In this document: piece by piece, positions 8,873 to 16,134 of the stretch | Layout of the letters: each line of letters opens with the position of its first letter | Numbering within the stretch: the stretch's first letter is position 1 | Assembly: GCF_018397995.1 (NCBI RefSeq) | Contig: NZ_BBQH01000025.1 | Coordinates: 57,124-121,123 of the forward strand | Direction: 5' to 3' | Source: Rhizomonospora bruguierae | GTDB lineage: Bacteria; Actinomycetota; Actinomycetes; Mycobacteriales; Micromonosporaceae | DNA length: 64,000 nucleotides | Notes under the pieces: generated by a model | The model's database searches: none | Told to the model about the DNA's origin: nothing | Seen by the model: only the letters and a program-made list of their open reading frames with translations | Translations under genes and position numbers: made by a program

Positions 8873-9883
8873 GTGGATGCGGACCTGTTGGGGCACCCCT
8901 ACATGCGGCGGGTCATCGATCTAGGGCACGACGACGAGGGCCCCGTGGTGGCGACGCTCGTCTCACGGCGAGCGGAGACGCCCAGCCGCCGCGCCGTGTT
9001 GTACGTGCACGGCTTCGTCGACTACTTCTTCCAGACCCACCTGGCCGACTTCTACGTCGAGCGGGGCTGGGATTTCTACGCGCTCGACCTGCGCAAGTAC
9101 GGCCGGAGCCTGTTACCGCACCAGACGCCCAACTTCTGCCGCAGCCTTGAGGAGTACCACCCGGAGCTGGACGAGGCGGCGCGGATCATCCGGGAGGAGG
9201 ACGGGCACGACACCCTGCTGGTCAACGCGCACTCCACGGGCGGGCTGATCATCCCGCTCTGGGTACACGCCCGGCGCGACCGCGACCTGGTCGACGGCAT
9301 GTTCCTGAACAGCCCGTTCTTCGACTTCAACGCCGGCTGGTTCGTACGCCGCCCGCTGGTGACGATGGTGGGGCGCACCGGTCGGGGCCGGCCGTACGGG
9401 GTGGTGCCGATGGGGCTCAGCAAGGTCTACGGGATGAGCCTGCACGCCGAGCACCGCGGCGAGTGGTTGTACGACCTGACCTGGAAGCCCCTCGGCGGCT
9501 TCCCGGTCCGCGCCGGCTGGGTGAACGCCATCCACCTCGCCCAGCGCCAACTGCGCGCGGGGCTGGATATCCGGGTGCCGATCCTGGTTGCCTGCTCCAC
9601 GGTCTCCGGCCGCTACACGCAATGGTCGGAGGCGGCGCACGCCGGGGACGCCGTGCTCGACGTGGCGCACATCGCCCGGTGGTCCCACCGCCTGGGCCGG
9701 CACGTCACGCTGGTACGCATCGAGGGCGGCCGGCACGACCTGGTGCTCTCCCGGGAGCCCGCCCGCGGGCGGACGTTCAGCGAACTCGACCGCTGGCTCT
9801 CGGGGTACTTCCCCGCTCCGCCGGCACCTCCGGCAGAAACGGCATCCACTCCTGTTCCCGCCGCACCAGCAGATCCTGGCTGA
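8873..9883 (+). CDS. Alpha/beta hydrolase (serine hydrolase, lysophospholipase-like)
   Basis: About 336 residues. The oxyanion-type segment is LYVHGFVDYFF (about 43-53), the nucleophile elbow is NAHSTGG with Ser at about 121, and the late His is in EGGRHDLV near 297. It is not secreted. The family is close to actinobacterial 'alpha/beta hydrolase' proteins related to monoglyceride lipases; substrate unknown. The GTG at 8873-8875 has no Shine-Dalgarno but follows TATGTT by 6 nt, suggesting leaderless translation; a GTG at 8852 is the alternative. The last 107 bp overlap the convergent gene 9777-10349. Confidence 0.75.
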   Translation: MDADLLGHPYMRRVIDLGHDDEGPVVATLVSRRAETPSRRAVLYVHGFVDYFFQTHLADFYVERGWDFYALDLRKYGRSLLPHQTPNFCRSLEEYHPELDEAARIIREEDGHDTLLVNAHSTGGLIIPLWVHARRDRDLVDGMFLNSPFFDFNAGWFVRRPLVTMVGRTGRGRPYGVVPMGLSKVYGMSLHAEHRGEWLYDLTWKPLGGFPVRAGWVNAIHLAQRQLRAGLDIRVPILVACSTVSGRYTQWSEAAHAGDAVLDVAHIARWSHRLGRHVTLVRIEGGRHDLVLSREPARGRTFSELDRWLSGYFPAPPAPPAETASTPVPAAPADPG

Positions 9884-10349
9884 GCAGGTGCTGGTCGCCG
9901 GCGAAGAACACCCGGTCGACCGCGCGCCGCGCCTTCGCCAGTCCCGGCCGCGACTGGGAGCCGGTAATGATGACCACGTCCCGGGCCGGCACGCCGACGA
10001 CCAGTTCGCCGGGGACGCCCTGCTCCACCCGGTCCCAGAACTCGTCGGCCAGTAGCACGCTGGATTCCAGCCCGCCGAACGAGAGCATCAGCGCCGGCGG
10101 CCGCCCGTGCACCTCGACGTCGTCCAGCGCCCGGTACAGGTTCTCGGTCGCCTCCCGGCGAACCGCCCGCCGGGGAATCCGCGACTGCTCCAGGTCGTCC
10201 CAGGTCACGAGGCGCTGACCGTAGGGCGGGCCGAAGGAGTAGGCGATTGCGAGCCCCGGGATGAACTCGTCCAGGAGGTGGTCGCCGCCGACGCCGGGAT
10301 CGTCCTCGGACACCAGCAGCGGGAGAAAATGGGTTCCCCGAACCTGCAC
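9777..10349 (-). CDS. Conserved hypothetical protein (DUF1444-like)
   Basis: 190 residues from the GTG at 10347-10349. The sequence is soluble and mixed alpha/beta (HFLPLLVSEDDPGVGGD, LVTWDDLE, VIITGSQSRPGLAKARRAVDRVF). I tentatively recall it as similar to DUF1444-type proteins, whose function is unknown. A TTG nine bases upstream is possible, but the GTG sits 7 nt after a good -10 (TAGTTT) with a -35 GTGACG 18 bp further up, so a leaderless start at the GTG is preferred. Its C-terminal end overlaps the convergent hydrolase by 107 bp. Confidence 0.6.
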   Translation of the reverse strand: MQVRGTHFLPLLVSEDDPGVGGDHLLDEFIPGLAIAYSFGPPYGQRLVTWDDLEQSRIPRRAVRREATENLYRALDDVEVHGRPPALMLSFGGLESSVLLADEFWDRVEQGVPGELVVGVPARDVVIITGSQSRPGLAKARRAVDRVFFAGDQHLLSQDLLVRREQEWMPFLPEVPAERGSTPRASGRVR

Positions 10350-10356
10350 GGCTGAC

Positions 10357-10386
10357 AAACTAGACGATCCAGGCGGCTTCCGTCAC
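10357..10386 (-). promoter_or_regulatory. Leaderless promoter of the gene at 9777-10349
   Basis: The minus strand shows -35 GTGACG (10381-10386), an 18-bp spacer and -10 TAGTTT (10357-10362), then 7 nt to the GTG start. Confidence 0.55.
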
Positions 10387-10497
10387 CGTCCCGGGGCGCA
10401 CACCGATGGCCGGAGGAACTGGCCGGCCCACACGGGTCCGGCCGTCGGACTGGACGGTAACCTTTCTGAACGACCCGGCTCATGCCGGCCGGGCCGG

Positions 10498-10570
10498 GCG
10501 CTCGTAGCTCAGTGGATAGAGCAGAGGACTTCTAATCCTAAGGTCGCAGGTTCGAATCCTGCCGGGCGCA
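10498..10570 (+). tRNA. tRNA-Arg (anticodon TCT)
   Basis: A 73-nt cloverleaf: acceptor GCGCTCG/CGGGCGC with one U-G pair, D-arm GCTC...GAGC, anticodon loop CTTCTAA with TCT at 34-36, and T-arm GCAGG-TTCGAAT-CCTGC. The discriminator is A and the CCA end is not encoded. The anticodon stem closes with a G27-A43 mismatch. It decodes AGA/AGG, rare codons in such high-GC genomes. Confidence 0.95.
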
Positions 10571-10717
10571 CCCACGTTTCCCCAGCTCAACCGGCATGAG
10601 CCCGACAGCGCTACCGGGGCGGGGACAGCCAATCAGTCGACGAGATGCGCGACTCGCGTGTCCGTGGCCGGGCCGCGACCTCGGCGTGGCGGCCTCACGC
10701 GGAGCCGTGGACCGGGA

Positions 10718-10781
10718 CGAGATCTTGGTATGGATCTCGCCAAAAATCGGCAAAAATCGGCGTGGCCGTACCAAGATCTCG
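10718..10781. repeat. Dispersed inverted-repeat element, copy 1 (GATCTTGG/CCAAGATC arms)
   Basis: Perfect 13-bp arms CGAGATCTTGGTA (10718-10730) and TACCAAGATCTCG (10769-10781) flank 38 nt that include a tandem AAAAATCGGC direct repeat. It lies in the non-coding gap between tRNA-Arg and the HAD gene. A related element is at 52631-52718. Confidence 0.65.
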
Positions 10782-10841
10782 CTCGCCGGGCCGGTGGCGG
10801 CAGCGGCGACGGGCACTGTCCGGGCCATACGGTTATTGGCC

Positions 10842-11540
10842 ATGCAGCGACTGGCGCTCTTCGATCTCGACAACACGCTTGTGGACCGTTCGGAGGCCTT
10901 CCGGCGCTGGGCGGTCGAGTTCTGCGCCGATCACGAACTGCCGGACGGTGCGTTGGCCTGGCTGATCGCTACGGATCGGGACGGGGCGGTACCCCGCGAC
11001 TGGTTCTTCGGCAAGGTGACGGAGCGTTTCGAGCTGGCGGCCCCGGCGGAGGAGACGTGGCGGCGGTATCGGCGCCGGATGCCGGAGTTGGTGAGTTGCC
11101 GCCCGGAGGTGCTGGCGTCGCTGGCGCTGCTGCGTGACGACGGCTGGAGGGTCGCGATCGTGACCAACGGTCAGGTCGACAACCAGCTGGGGAAGATCAT
11201 GCGCACTGGACTGGACCAATGCGTCGACGCCTGGACGGTGTCCGGAGAGGTGGGCATCCGGAAGCCGGCACGCGAGATCTTCGAGGCGGCGGCCCGTGGG
11301 TGCGGCCTCGATCTGCTGGGCGGGGGTTGGACGATCGGCGACAGCCCGGTACTCGACGTCGAGGGTGGTCGCGCGGCCGGGCTGGCCACCCTTTGGGTCA
11401 GCCGGGGGAAGGAGTGGCCGGCGGAACTCGCCCCGCCCGACCGCACCGTCACGGACGTCGTGGCCGCCGTCCAGGTACCGGCGGGTAGCCGTACAGTCTG
11501 CGCGGCCGAACGGAGCCGCCGCCAAAGAGCCGATCGATAA
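10842..11540 (+). CDS. HAD-superfamily hydrolase
   Basis: 232 residues. All four HAD motifs are present: FDLDNTLVD at the N-terminus (nucleophile Asp), VTNG near 108, the RKP lysine near 140, and GDSPVLDVEGG near 165. A helical cap lies between motifs I and II (subclass I). It is probably a cytosolic phosphatase of unknown substrate. The ATG at 10842 has no Shine-Dalgarno and follows a TACGGT box by 8 nt. A longer frame upstream crosses the inverted-repeat element and is not favoured. It is convergent with the GH6 gene; large hairpins separate them. Confidence 0.8.
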   Translation: MQRLALFDLDNTLVDRSEAFRRWAVEFCADHELPDGALAWLIATDRDGAVPRDWFFGKVTERFELAAPAEETWRRYRRRMPELVSCRPEVLASLALLRDDGWRVAIVTNGQVDNQLGKIMRTGLDQCVDAWTVSGEVGIRKPAREIFEAAARGCGLDLLGGGWTIGDSPVLDVEGGRAAGLATLWVSRGKEWPAELAPPDRTVTDVVAAVQVPAGSRTVCAAERSRRQRADR

Positions 11541-11582
11541 CAACGCGCCGATCAATGTCCTGGTGGGTGGCGCGGGCCTCCT

Positions 11583-11614
11583 CGCGGGAGGTTGCCGGCC
11601 GGCAACCTCCCGCG
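11583..11614. terminator. Perfect 32-bp palindrome between convergent genes
   Basis: The arms 11583-11598 and 11599-11614 (CGCGGGAGGTTGCCGG and its complement) are contiguous with no spacer. As RNA the top would open to a small loop. It probably terminates the HAD gene and/or the convergent GH6 gene. Confidence 0.6.
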
Positions 11615-11632
11615 GGAAGCCTTCCCGCACCG

Positions 11633-11670
11633 CCCTCGCGGGTACCGTCCGCGCGACGGATCCGCGAGGG
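11633..11670. terminator. Second hairpin between HAD and GH6 genes
   Basis: The outer arms CCCTCGCGG (11633-11641) and CCGCGAGGG (11662-11670) enclose an inner CCGTC...GACGG hairpin, 15 bp before the stop of the minus-strand GH6 gene. A bidirectional terminator is likely. Confidence 0.6.
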
Positions 11671-11684
11671 CCGTCTCCGATGGG

Positions 11685-12944
11685 TCAGCGCATGGGCGGG
11701 TTCGCCAGCTGCACCAACTCGATGGCCTGCTGGTCGAACCAGGCGCCGGCGGCCGGGTCGGCGATGCCGCCGCGGGCCGGGTCGGTGCCGGTACCGGTGC
11801 CGCGGTCGCACTGGCCGTCGGACTGGCCCGGGATCTTGACCCAGAGGAACGCGTCGGCGAGCGGGTTGCCGGTGTTCGTGGTCGGGCGCAGGCCGAGGCC
11901 GCGGTCGGGCGGGTTGCACCAGGTCTGCGGGTCCGGCCAGGTGACGCCGGCCGGGGCGGACCAGGGGCCGTGGCCGTTGCGGCTGGTGTCCACGACGAAG
12001 TGGGGCAGCCGGCTGGCCGGCACGGTGCCGACGTTCTCGGCGTACCACTGGTCGGTCTGCACCCAGGTGCTGAAGTCGTTCGGGTCCGCCGGGTAGTACT
12101 GGCTGGCGCACCAGTCGAAGTGTCCGCGGGCGGAGTCCGGACCCTGGGTGCCGTAGTACACGCACTGGGAGATCCAGTTGCCGTACTTGAGCTGCCGCTC
12201 GGTGGTCTCGTAGTTGGAGACGTTCAGGAAGAAGCCGTTCGCCCGGCTCACCCCGGCCTTGACGAGCCGGTCGGCGGCGTCGCCGACGCCGAGCCAGGCG
12301 CTGTGCGTGCCGTCGAGGTAGACGCTGGTGTTCGGCAGCGCCTTGAGCTTGGTCACCGCGTAGTTGAGCATCGCGAAGCGGTCGCTGGCCGCGGTGGCCG
12401 GGTTCGCCTCGGCGGGCTGGCACCAGTCCTGCGAGCCGTTGATGGTGGTGTACCACGGGATGATGCCGAGGCCGTCCGGCTCCAGCATCACCGCGGCCTC
12501 CTGCCGGCCGATCCCGGCCGCGAGGGCGTCGATCCAGGCCTTGTACTCGGCGACCGTTGTCGCGCCGCCCGCGGAGTACTGCGAGCAGTCGCGGAACGGG
12601 AGGTTGTAGGCGACGAACACCGGTACCGAGCGGGTGAGCTGGGCGCGCCGCACCACGTCCTGGACGGACTTGGTGACGGCCCGGCCCGTGCCACCGGTGA
12701 CCCATACCGCCTGCGGGGTGGCCGCCATGGCGGTGAGTTGGAGGGCGAGTGTCCACTTGCCCTGGAGGGTGAGGCGGAGGATCTGCTTGACGGCGTGCGG
12801 GTCGGGTGCGGGGGTGTAGAACCGCGTGCCGTGGGGGGTGGCCGCGCTGGCCGGCGTGGCGCCCAACGGGACCGTCACGGTGACCGCCGCGAGGGCGGCC
12901 ATCAGGACGGTGGCGGCGCGACGGCGTAAGCGACTCAGGGTCAT
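11685..12944 (-). CDS. Secreted GH6 cellulase (endoglucanase/cellobiohydrolase type)
   Basis: 419 residues. A signal peptide (basic RLRRR, hydrophobic core, cleavage after ATPASA near residue 35) is followed by a GH6 domain. GH6 landmarks are FVAYNLPFRDCSQYSAGG near 105-122, the catalytic-acid segment MLEPDGLG, the SRNGHGPW motif and the NPPDRGLG substrate loop. It cleaves beta-1,4-glucan with inversion outside the cell. No cellulose-binding module or linker is visible, so it is a single-domain enzyme. The ATG at 12942-12944 has AGGAG 6 nt upstream. A CebR-type operator lies 34 bp upstream, implying induction by cello-oligosaccharides. Confidence 0.93.
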   Translation of the reverse strand: MTLSRLRRRAATVLMAALAAVTVTVPLGATPASAATPHGTRFYTPAPDPHAVKQILRLTLQGKWTLALQLTAMAATPQAVWVTGGTGRAVTKSVQDVVRRAQLTRSVPVFVAYNLPFRDCSQYSAGGATTVAEYKAWIDALAAGIGRQEAAVMLEPDGLGIIPWYTTINGSQDWCQPAEANPATAASDRFAMLNYAVTKLKALPNTSVYLDGTHSAWLGVGDAADRLVKAGVSRANGFFLNVSNYETTERQLKYGNWISQCVYYGTQGPDSARGHFDWCASQYYPADPNDFSTWVQTDQWYAENVGTVPASRLPHFVVDTSRNGHGPWSAPAGVTWPDPQTWCNPPDRGLGLRPTTNTGNPLADAFLWVKIPGQSDGQCDRGTGTGTDPARGGIADPAAGAWFDQQAIELVQLANPPMR

Positions 12945-12977
12945 GTCGTACTCCTGATCCGGGGCAGTCGTGGTGGT

Positions 12978-12991
12978 TGGGAGCGTTCCCA
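12978..12991. promoter_or_regulatory. CebR-type operator of the GH6 gene
   Basis: TGGGAGCGTTCCCA differs by one base from TGGGAGCGCTCCCA, the established binding site of the LacI-family cellobiose repressor CebR in actinobacteria. It lies 34 bp before the GH6 start, where bound repressor would block transcription. Confidence 0.75.
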
Positions 12992-13084
12992 TCTGCCCAT
13001 CCAGGGAGCCTGCTTGCTTACCTCCGCCCTGTCAACAGCCGGCCTTCCTGGTGAGCCTCGCCCGCGACCGGGTATGGGTGCGGC

Positions 13085-13276
13085 ATGGCCGTTAACCCAA
13101 TCCAGCTCCAGAAGTTCCTCGGCGGGATCGACTACCCCACCGACAAGAACAAGCTGCTCGATCGGGCCCGCCAACACGGCGCCGACGAGAACGTCCTCAA
13201 GACGCTGGAGAAGCTGCCGGGCAACCGTTTCAACTCCCCCAACGACATCAGCGAGGCGGTCGGCAAGCTGATCTGA
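13085..13276 (+). CDS. DUF2795 small protein
   Basis: 63 residues (MAVNPIQLQKFLGGIDYPTDKNKLLDRARQ...). It is full length for DUF2795: one compact helical domain with the conserved LxxxLxGxxYPxxKxxLxxxA pattern and a second half ending DISEAVGKL. Its function is unknown; members occur in many actinobacteria and resemble the C-terminal end of PRC-barrel proteins. No clear Shine-Dalgarno precedes the ATG; a GGGTAT box lies about 9 nt before it. Confidence 0.8.
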   Translation: MAVNPIQLQKFLGGIDYPTDKNKLLDRARQHGADENVLKTLEKLPGNRFNSPNDISEAVGKLI

Positions 13277-13338
13277 GCGGCACCCGGCGGCCCGCCGAGG
13301 GCAGCGGCCCACTGAGGACGGCCGTTACTGTGACCGCC

Positions 13339-13410
13339 GTGATCGTCGACTTCCACCGGCTGAAGCCGACCGAGTTCGCGTTCCAGTCCCTGGCTCTGCG
13401 CCGCCCGTGA
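13339..13410 (+). other. Possible 23-residue ORF or gene remnant
   Basis: GTG-initiated VIVDFHRLKPTEFAFQSL... with strong third-position GC bias. There is no Shine-Dalgarno and I recognise no family. It is either a micro-ORF or the remnant of a larger gene. Confidence 0.2.
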
Positions 13411-13523
13411 CGGCCGCACGGCCGGTCGAACGAGCGACCTAACGGTTACTCACGGTCGGGGCGCGGCCAACAGGGCTGCGTGGTGCAGCCGTCCGATCAT
13501 GTTCCGGCGTTGTGCCAGTCAGA

Positions 13524-14804
13524 ATGGCTGGCGTGACCCTCCGCGCCGCGCTCGCCCCGCTGGTCAGTGGCGCCACCTACCGCCGGCTGGTGCACCTGCT
13601 GCTCGGCGGCGTGATCCTGCTGCCGTATGTGCTGCTGGGTGCCGCGTTCGCCCGCCTGCTCACCGCGGACTCGCCACTGCCGGCGGCGCTGCTGCTGCTC
13701 ACCGTGGCCACGGGGATCGTGGCGGTGCCGGCGTTCCTCGGCGGCACCCGGTCGCTGGAGATCGCCGCCGCCCGCGCCCTGCTGGACGTGGACCTGCCCG
13801 AGCCGCCACCGGGCCGCCCGGGCGTGCGGATGGAGACCCGGCTGCGCGGTGCGCTCTGGTTCGCGGTCCACCTGCTGGCGGGCGGGCTGGTGGGCGCGGC
13901 GCTGCTGATCGCGCTGCCGATGGCGCTGGTGTTCATCGCCCAGCTGTTCGGGCTGACCACGGGCGGCGCGCTGGCCGGCCTGCGGATCGGCCCGCTGGAC
14001 GAGCACGACGCGGGCTGGCTGACCGTGATCGGGGTGCTGATGCTGGTCGGGCTGGCGTATGCGGTCGCCGGGCTGGGCGCGCTGGCCGCGCTGATGGCGC
14101 CGGTGCTGCTCGGCCCGTCGCCGGCGGAGCGGATCGCGGCGCTGGAGGCGGAGGCGGCCGCGCTGGCCGAGCGCAACCGGCTGGCCCGGGAGCTGCACGA
14201 TTCGGTCGGGCACGCGCTGACCGTGGCGACGCTCCAGGCGGCCGCCGCCCGGGAGCTGCTGGACCGGGACCCGGCGTTCGCCCGTACCGCGCTGGCCGCG
14301 ATCGAGCGGACGAGCCGCGCCGCGATGGCGGACCTGGACCACGTGCTCGGGGTCCTGCGCGACGCCGAGCGGGCCGGCACCGGCGTCCGGGCGCCGCAGC
14401 CCACCCTCATCGGTCTGGACCGCCTGGTGGCCGACGCCCGCCGCGCCGGCGTCCCGGTCGAGGTGCGCGTGGACGGCGCGCTGGACGGGGTGCCGGCGGC
14501 GGTGTCGCGGGAGGGCTACCGGATCGTCCAAGAGGGACTGACGAACGCCGCCCGGCACGCCCGCGGGGAGCGGGTCACCCTGCACCTGGCCGTGGCGGAC
14601 GGCCGGCTGGCGATCGACCTGTCCAACCCGGTGCCGGCGGCGAGCGGCGAGAACCGCGGCGGCGGGCGCGGGCTCGCGGGCATGCGGGAGCGGGTCCATC
14701 TGCTCGGCGGCGAGTTGGCGGTCGGCGCGCGGGAGGGGCGTTGGCGGGTGAGCGCGCGGCTGCCGACCGCTGCCCCGGCGGATCCCGGGCGGCTCCCCCG
14801 GTAG
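13524..14804 (+). CDS. Two-component sensor histidine kinase (HisKA_3/NarL-type)
   Basis: 426 residues. The N-terminal half has about five membrane segments (about 23-48, 53-72, 110-143, 165-195). Then comes the dimerisation and phosphoacceptor helix RNRLARELHDSVGH with His at about 225, and a HATPase_c domain with an N-box (QEGLTNAARHA) and a G-box (GRGLAGMRERV). There is no extracellular sensor domain, so the signal is probably sensed in or near the membrane. Such kinases normally pair with a LuxR/NarL-type regulator, but none is adjacent. The ATG at 13524 is preferred; a GTG 12 nt upstream is possible. Confidence 0.85.
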   Translation: MAGVTLRAALAPLVSGATYRRLVHLLLGGVILLPYVLLGAAFARLLTADSPLPAALLLLTVATGIVAVPAFLGGTRSLEIAAARALLDVDLPEPPPGRPGVRMETRLRGALWFAVHLLAGGLVGAALLIALPMALVFIAQLFGLTTGGALAGLRIGPLDEHDAGWLTVIGVLMLVGLAYAVAGLGALAALMAPVLLGPSPAERIAALEAEAAALAERNRLARELHDSVGHALTVATLQAAAARELLDRDPAFARTALAAIERTSRAAMADLDHVLGVLRDAERAGTGVRAPQPTLIGLDRLVADARRAGVPVEVRVDGALDGVPAAVSREGYRIVQEGLTNAARHARGERVTLHLAVADGRLAIDLSNPVPAASGENRGGGRGLAGMRERVHLLGGELAVGAREGRWRVSARLPTAAPADPGRLPR

Positions 14805-14860
14805 AGGGAGGCGAATCCCGTTCCAGCGGGAGGAGACCGCGCCGCGATTCCCCGATCGTG

Positions 14861-14923
14861 GTCGTGGGCCAACCAAGCGACCACGAGACAGTGCTCGTGG
14901 GCCAACCAAGCGCCCACGAGACA
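14861..14923. repeat. Tandem pair of 30-bp palindromic repeats
   Basis: Two copies (14861-14890 and 14894-14923, period 33 bp) share the core CGTGGGCCAACCAAGCG followed by CCACGAGACA. Copy 2 is a perfect stem (CTCGTGGGC / GCCCACGAG, 9 bp) with loop CAACCAAGC. They occupy most of the gap just before the Shine-Dalgarno of the next gene, as either an operator pair or a mobile small repeat. Confidence 0.65.
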
Positions 14924-14937
14924 CCGGAGGGGGAGCC

Positions 14938-16017
14938 ATGACCGCGGTCGCCGAGCGGGAGCGGGTTGCGCCGGGCCGCGGGACCGACCGGCGCGGCTAC
15001 ATCGCCGCCGCGTGGGCCGCCGGCTACGGCACGATGGCTCTCGTCTGGACGGTCACCGGGCACGGGTACCCGTTCGGCCGCAACGACCCGGGCGGCGAGG
15101 TGAGCCTGCTGCACCCGCTGCCACCCGGCGTCGGCGCGCCGCTGTTCGCCGCGGTGCTGCTGGCCGCCGCGGTCGCCGCCCTGGCCACCGCGGGCCGGCA
15201 GTCCGCCGGTCGGGCGGTGCGGGCCGTGGTCCTCGGGTACGGCTGGGCGGTCGCCGTCGCGCTGCTGATCGTGGTGCCCGACGCCCGGCTGCTGACGCTC
15301 GCTGGGTACGCGCCCATGCTCGTGCTCGGTGCGCCGTTCGGCTGGCCGCCGGTCGACTATTCGACGGTCTTCACCTGGCCGCTGGCGAACCGGGCACTCT
15401 GCTTCCTGGGCGGCCTGCTGCTGGTCCGCGCGCTGCTGGCCTGGCAGTTCCGGACGGCGGGCGGGTGCGCCGCGTGCGGGCGCCGGGACGGGTCGGGCGC
15501 CTGGACCACCGCCGCGTCCGCCGCCCGCTGGGGCCGCTGGGCGGTCGGCGTGGCGGCGGTGATCCCCCTGCTGTACGCGGTGACCCGGTTCGCCTGGCTG
15601 GCCGGCATCCCGCTCGGCATGTCCCGCGCGAACCTCGACGACCTGCGTCACAGCGGCGCGGTCTGGGCCGGTGCCGGGCTGGGCGCGTTCGCCGTGGTCG
15701 GCGCGCTGCTGACCCTCGGCCTGGCGCGGCGCTGGGGCGAGACGTTCCCCCGCTGGACGCCCGGGCTCGGCGGCCGGCGCGTACCGGTCGGGTTGGCGGT
15801 GGTCCCCGCGGCGCTGGTGGCCCTGCTGGTGACCTCGGCGAGCCTGGCGCTGCTGGTCGCGCCCGGCTTCCGCGACCTGCTCACCGGGGGCGGCGACTGG
15901 GCCGGCACCGCGCCGATCCTGCTGTGGCCGGCCTGGGGTCCGGCGCTCGGTGCGGCCGCCCTCGCCTACCATCTGCGCCGCCGCGGCGCGTGCCGGCGGT
16001 GCGGCCGCGGCGACTGA
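14938..16017 (+). CDS. Polytopic membrane protein with two CxxCGR motifs
   Basis: 359 residues with about eight hydrophobic segments, starting after residue 20. I do not recognise a functional family. Two zinc-ribbon-like knuckles stand out: C177-A-A-C180-GRRD in a central cytosolic loop, and C352-R-R-C355-GRGD as the last eight residues. Four cysteines could together bind one metal ion. It lies 134 bp downstream of the histidine kinase on the same strand and may be part of its sensing unit or its target. The ATG at 14938 has GGAGG 7 nt upstream. A strong terminator follows. Confidence 0.65.
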   Translation: MTAVAERERVAPGRGTDRRGYIAAAWAAGYGTMALVWTVTGHGYPFGRNDPGGEVSLLHPLPPGVGAPLFAAVLLAAAVAALATAGRQSAGRAVRAVVLGYGWAVAVALLIVVPDARLLTLAGYAPMLVLGAPFGWPPVDYSTVFTWPLANRALCFLGGLLLVRALLAWQFRTAGGCAACGRRDGSGAWTTAASAARWGRWAVGVAAVIPLLYAVTRFAWLAGIPLGMSRANLDDLRHSGAVWAGAGLGAFAVVGALLTLGLARRWGETFPRWTPGLGGRRVPVGLAVVPAALVALLVTSASLALLVAPGFRDLLTGGGDWAGTAPILLWPAWGPALGAAALAYHLRRRGACRRCGRGD

Positions 16018-16037
16018 CCGACATCCTTCAACGGGGG

Positions 16038-16072
16038 CGGGCGGTGCCGCGACGGTGTCGCGGCACCGCCCG
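16038..16072 (+). terminator. 16-bp hairpin terminator
   Basis: CGGGCGGTGCCGCGAC (16038-16053) pairs perfectly with 16057-16072 around a GGT loop, 20 bp after the membrane-protein stop. Confidence 0.8.
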
Positions 16073-16134
16073 ATGGGGGTGAGCGGTGGCCGATCCCCGC
16101 TGCGCCGCTGATCCACCCTGATGTGATCGGTCCG

